64,000 nt of DNA from Saccharina japonica (lineage: Eukaryota > Sar > Phaeophyceae > Laminariales > Laminariaceae): NCBI GenBank assembly GCA_008828725.1, contig MEHQ01002268.1:1-64000 (forward strand), in the 5' to 3' direction. The position numbers were made by a program, and so were the translations under genes. Under the pieces are notes generated by a model. It ran no database searches and was not told the DNA's origin. It saw only the letters and a list, made by a program, of their open reading frames with translations. The first letter of the stretch is position 1. Each line of letters starts with the position of its first letter. Below are positions 58,201 to 61,991 of the stretch, piece after piece.

Positions 58201-61200
58201 TATGATATGTATGATCTCTATGATCTCTATGATCTGTGTGGTCTATCTCAACCACGTCTGTCTTTCCATACCGGTACAAAATATGACGCCTAAAGTTTGT
58301 AGATCAGATTCGTGAGAAAAAAAGCGAAGAAAACCAGCACCATACGCAAATAAAATTACTACATTACTATATCAATACTAACACGGCTGTGACTTGGCTG
58401 GATTTCCCAGCTAGTTACTCCTAGGCTGGCGCCAGCTAGCCGACCAACTGGCTTTCCTTGACTAGTTGGCTGGCGGTATTTGGCTTCTGTATACAAAAAA
58501 ATATCAGAAAAATTACGCCGACGGCTTTCGACTCTGCTATCGGCACCGGCACCATCGATGACGGGGTGTGTTGATGAGCCATGCAATAGACCTCTCCGAG
58601 CGAGTGGGCTCAAGGAAGATTGCGCACCCCGCAGCAAAGAATCCTTCCATAAGCAAGGAAACCCAATGCGTCGGAGAGCTGGCAACCCTGCGACTAACCA
58701 TAATATCTACCCAACTAATACATATTACATACCAACTCACAGCTATGATAAATGCCATCCTCCCTCCTTCTCTACTCGTCTTCTCCATCGAGAATGAAAG
58801 CAGGCAGCAAGGTGGAACTCCCCCATCGCTATCAAAAGCAGACAGTAGTGCCACCAAAAGCACCCATCGCGATTCAACGCAGCCAACGCGTTTGAAAGCA
58901 GGCAGCACCATTAAAATCAGCCATAGTACATACAACGATTGTTTGCAGCCATGAGATCCAGAGAATGAAACCAGGCAGGGTAATTGTTTGCAGCCAACAC
59001 GACGGAAGAAGGCATCAGATGCCAGTCAGTGCTACTGCTGTATGTACCAGTGGGCTTCGTTTTGTTTGTGTGCAGTGTATGATATGTACAACAGACGACC
59101 AGAACACCCAACCAGCATCATCGTCGATCGTTTTCCACCCAAATATGATAAGTAGGACTCAATTTGTCTGGCTCCGACGCAGTGCATGATATAATATCAC
59201 ATCCTATGCGTGTGTTGTGTTCACATTAGACCTATGCCAATGGGAAAGCAAAGTTGGAAATCGATCTTTGAAATATTTGCCTGGAATTTTCAGGCTGAAG
59301 ATCCGCTCGTACCGCCGCTGTGGGAAAAAAGGGAAAAAATGTTTGATTTTTTTCTTATTTTTTTTCTAACGGCTGTAGGCGGCGCAATTTGCGTATTCTC
59401 GTTGCAAATCGTCAACACCCTGATGAAAATCAGCTCGTGCGACGATAGACCTTTGATCTCGACATAGACTGAGCCCACGGCCAACCCGCTTCGGGTCGGG
59501 CAAGGCCAACGAGTGTAGATGACGGCCTCGAAGGTACAAGGTGGATCCATGGTCTAGGAGGCGAGTGATTGCCGGCGGCGTCCTACGCTCTTCTCCCAAA
59601 CCCGAAAAAAACCCTATTTTTTGCCATTTGAGACGGATCAAGAATTTGTATCATCTGTTTTATGCACACCAGCAGCCAATTGTTCGTTCATCAGACGCCT
59701 GGCCAGCGCCCGCCACATATCACCGGCCATCGTGTGAACACGGTGACCCTAGGATGGTTCGGAGCCCGTAACGAGCGCACCGCGTTCAGAATTCATGACG
59801 CAGTCGTTGATTTCGTCGATCCATGTCTGTCGAGGACTCGAAATCTCGCCGCTTCGAACTAACATTCGCCTGAGTTTTTCTCAAGCCGATCTTGTCCCAA
59901 CATCGGCTTGAGAATTGCCTTTTTCGGGTTTTTCCAAAAGTTGGGAATATTCCGTTTTAAGAATCGGTCCCATAGCAAGCTTGTTCTGGAAAAATCTGGC
60001 GGGGATCTTAGGAATTCAAACTTTTTAGGGTAACTTTGCTTTCCCATTGGCATAGGTCTTAGACCGTTATTTCTAACCAACGGCGTCAGTACACCCAGGG
60101 TGCCTGCTGATTCTTCATCCTACAGTAGATAAATAACCAATCATGTGGCCACAAACCACTTCAGTGAGGCAGAGAAAACCAAAAGAACCGCAATTGGAGC
60201 GAGGCATGGAGCATTATGTATTTCTAAACGTTAAAATTATATGTGTCCTGCTTTCGTAGTCCCCACGTATTTATGTGTGGCATGCGATGTACCTGGTATG
60301 ATATGTATACGAGGTATAGTGTTCGATATCGAACGCCAATCGAATTCGGTACGATACGATAATCAGAAAAACTAATACACGATCTCGATATTCGATAGAA
60401 TGAAGCTTAAGCTTTCGTTCAATATCTGCATAAAAAGCACGGGGATGCCAGGCGATGGAGGATATATCGAAAGTTCGATATTTCCGATATATCATATATC
60501 GAAAGTTCGATATTTCCGATATATCATATATCGAAAGTTCGATATTCCGATATATCGATATATCGAAACCTTCAAACGATAATATATCCAACACTATATG
60601 ATATATATCACATGTGCCAGTATATACATATTATCTCTGGCGTTGTGAGTACAGAGTTGATATGTATAATATGATATGTATCATACGATACCGGGTAAAA
60701 GCAGTATATCTGGTACTCGTATAATGCGAGTATACATCATTATACAAATGTCTCTGTTAATAGCATGAGGAAACAGCACGCACACTGGGTGTGCCGGATG
60801 TCGATGGCCCGGTGGGTGGCAAAGAAACTGTTGAAGAACGCACACACACGCGTACGATACATACATATATATCCTTGACCTTTGAGGCAATCGGTGAATG
60901 CGTCGCGCGATTGGCTTGGTGGTGCTTGTGGATGGCCGCCAGAGACAAACAGGTCACCACGTACTCATGATGCAACATCACGTAATATTGCGAGTACTAC
61001 CGTACATTGAGAGGAAGAGTGTCGTCTTTTCACATTTGAACCTCTGTCCCCTCTGTCCCTAGACTACGTATGTACCTGGTCTAAAAATGAATAATATGCA
61101 ATACCCATGTATTAAAGGTAAAATATACCCAACGACGGCGACAGCCACCCAGCGCACTTGCACCGATTCTTCATGCTAGACAGTTATATATAAGTTCGAT

Positions 61201-61958
61201 GTACATGTTCATATATACGGGGATAACTGTTTTTGTACACAAGTTATTCTGCGGTCACAGACTACCGGTGTCAGAGAGAGAAAACTGAAGCTTTTGCATG
61301 CGGCCCGACATAGAAATAAGACTATTACCGCTATGCACCAATAGTAGTACAGGACATCTATTAATAATAAGAAACAGGAAAGCTGGTCCAGGCTGGATTT
61401 CTTATTTGAGAATGGAAGCGTTCTACACTAACTTCAGTACAATGACACCCGAATTTCTTATTTTACTGTAAACCTCAGCCCGACTTTCTTATTGAGCCTG
61501 CCTTTCTTATTGCCCGTCCTATAGTCTACAGCCTGTGCGTAGCAGCCGGGGGAATCAAATTGGAAGGTTTGCATTACAAGTAGGGCGAGTAGGGGGTGGT
61601 GATTTTCGGGCATTTTGCGTGATACATCATCACCTTGGGGGATAGGGGATACAGATCTTCTAAAAAAAAGCAGTCAAAGAAAGGGTAGTTTCTGATATCA
61701 TACACATACAAGTATACGTAAAGGAGAAACACTCGTCGTACGTATAGATCGTACGATCGTACGGAACACTTTTTTTTCCAGGAAATATCGGTAGACTTTT
61801 ACGTATGTCGTATATTATACACGATACGAGTGTTTAACTTTACAGCTCAGTTGTTTCCAACAAGTTTCACAATTCACAACACTACTCGTATATACACGCA
61901 TCAGAAGTAGCAGAAGAAGCAGCAGCAGAAGAAGATGCGGCAGAAGCACAAACAGACA

Positions 61959-61991
<33 letters not shown>

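Noticed and set aside
58537..58954. Overlapping frames of 128 and 132 codons as candidate genes
   Set aside because: They lie on opposite strands of the same DNA, show no domain, and the stretch has internal repeats.
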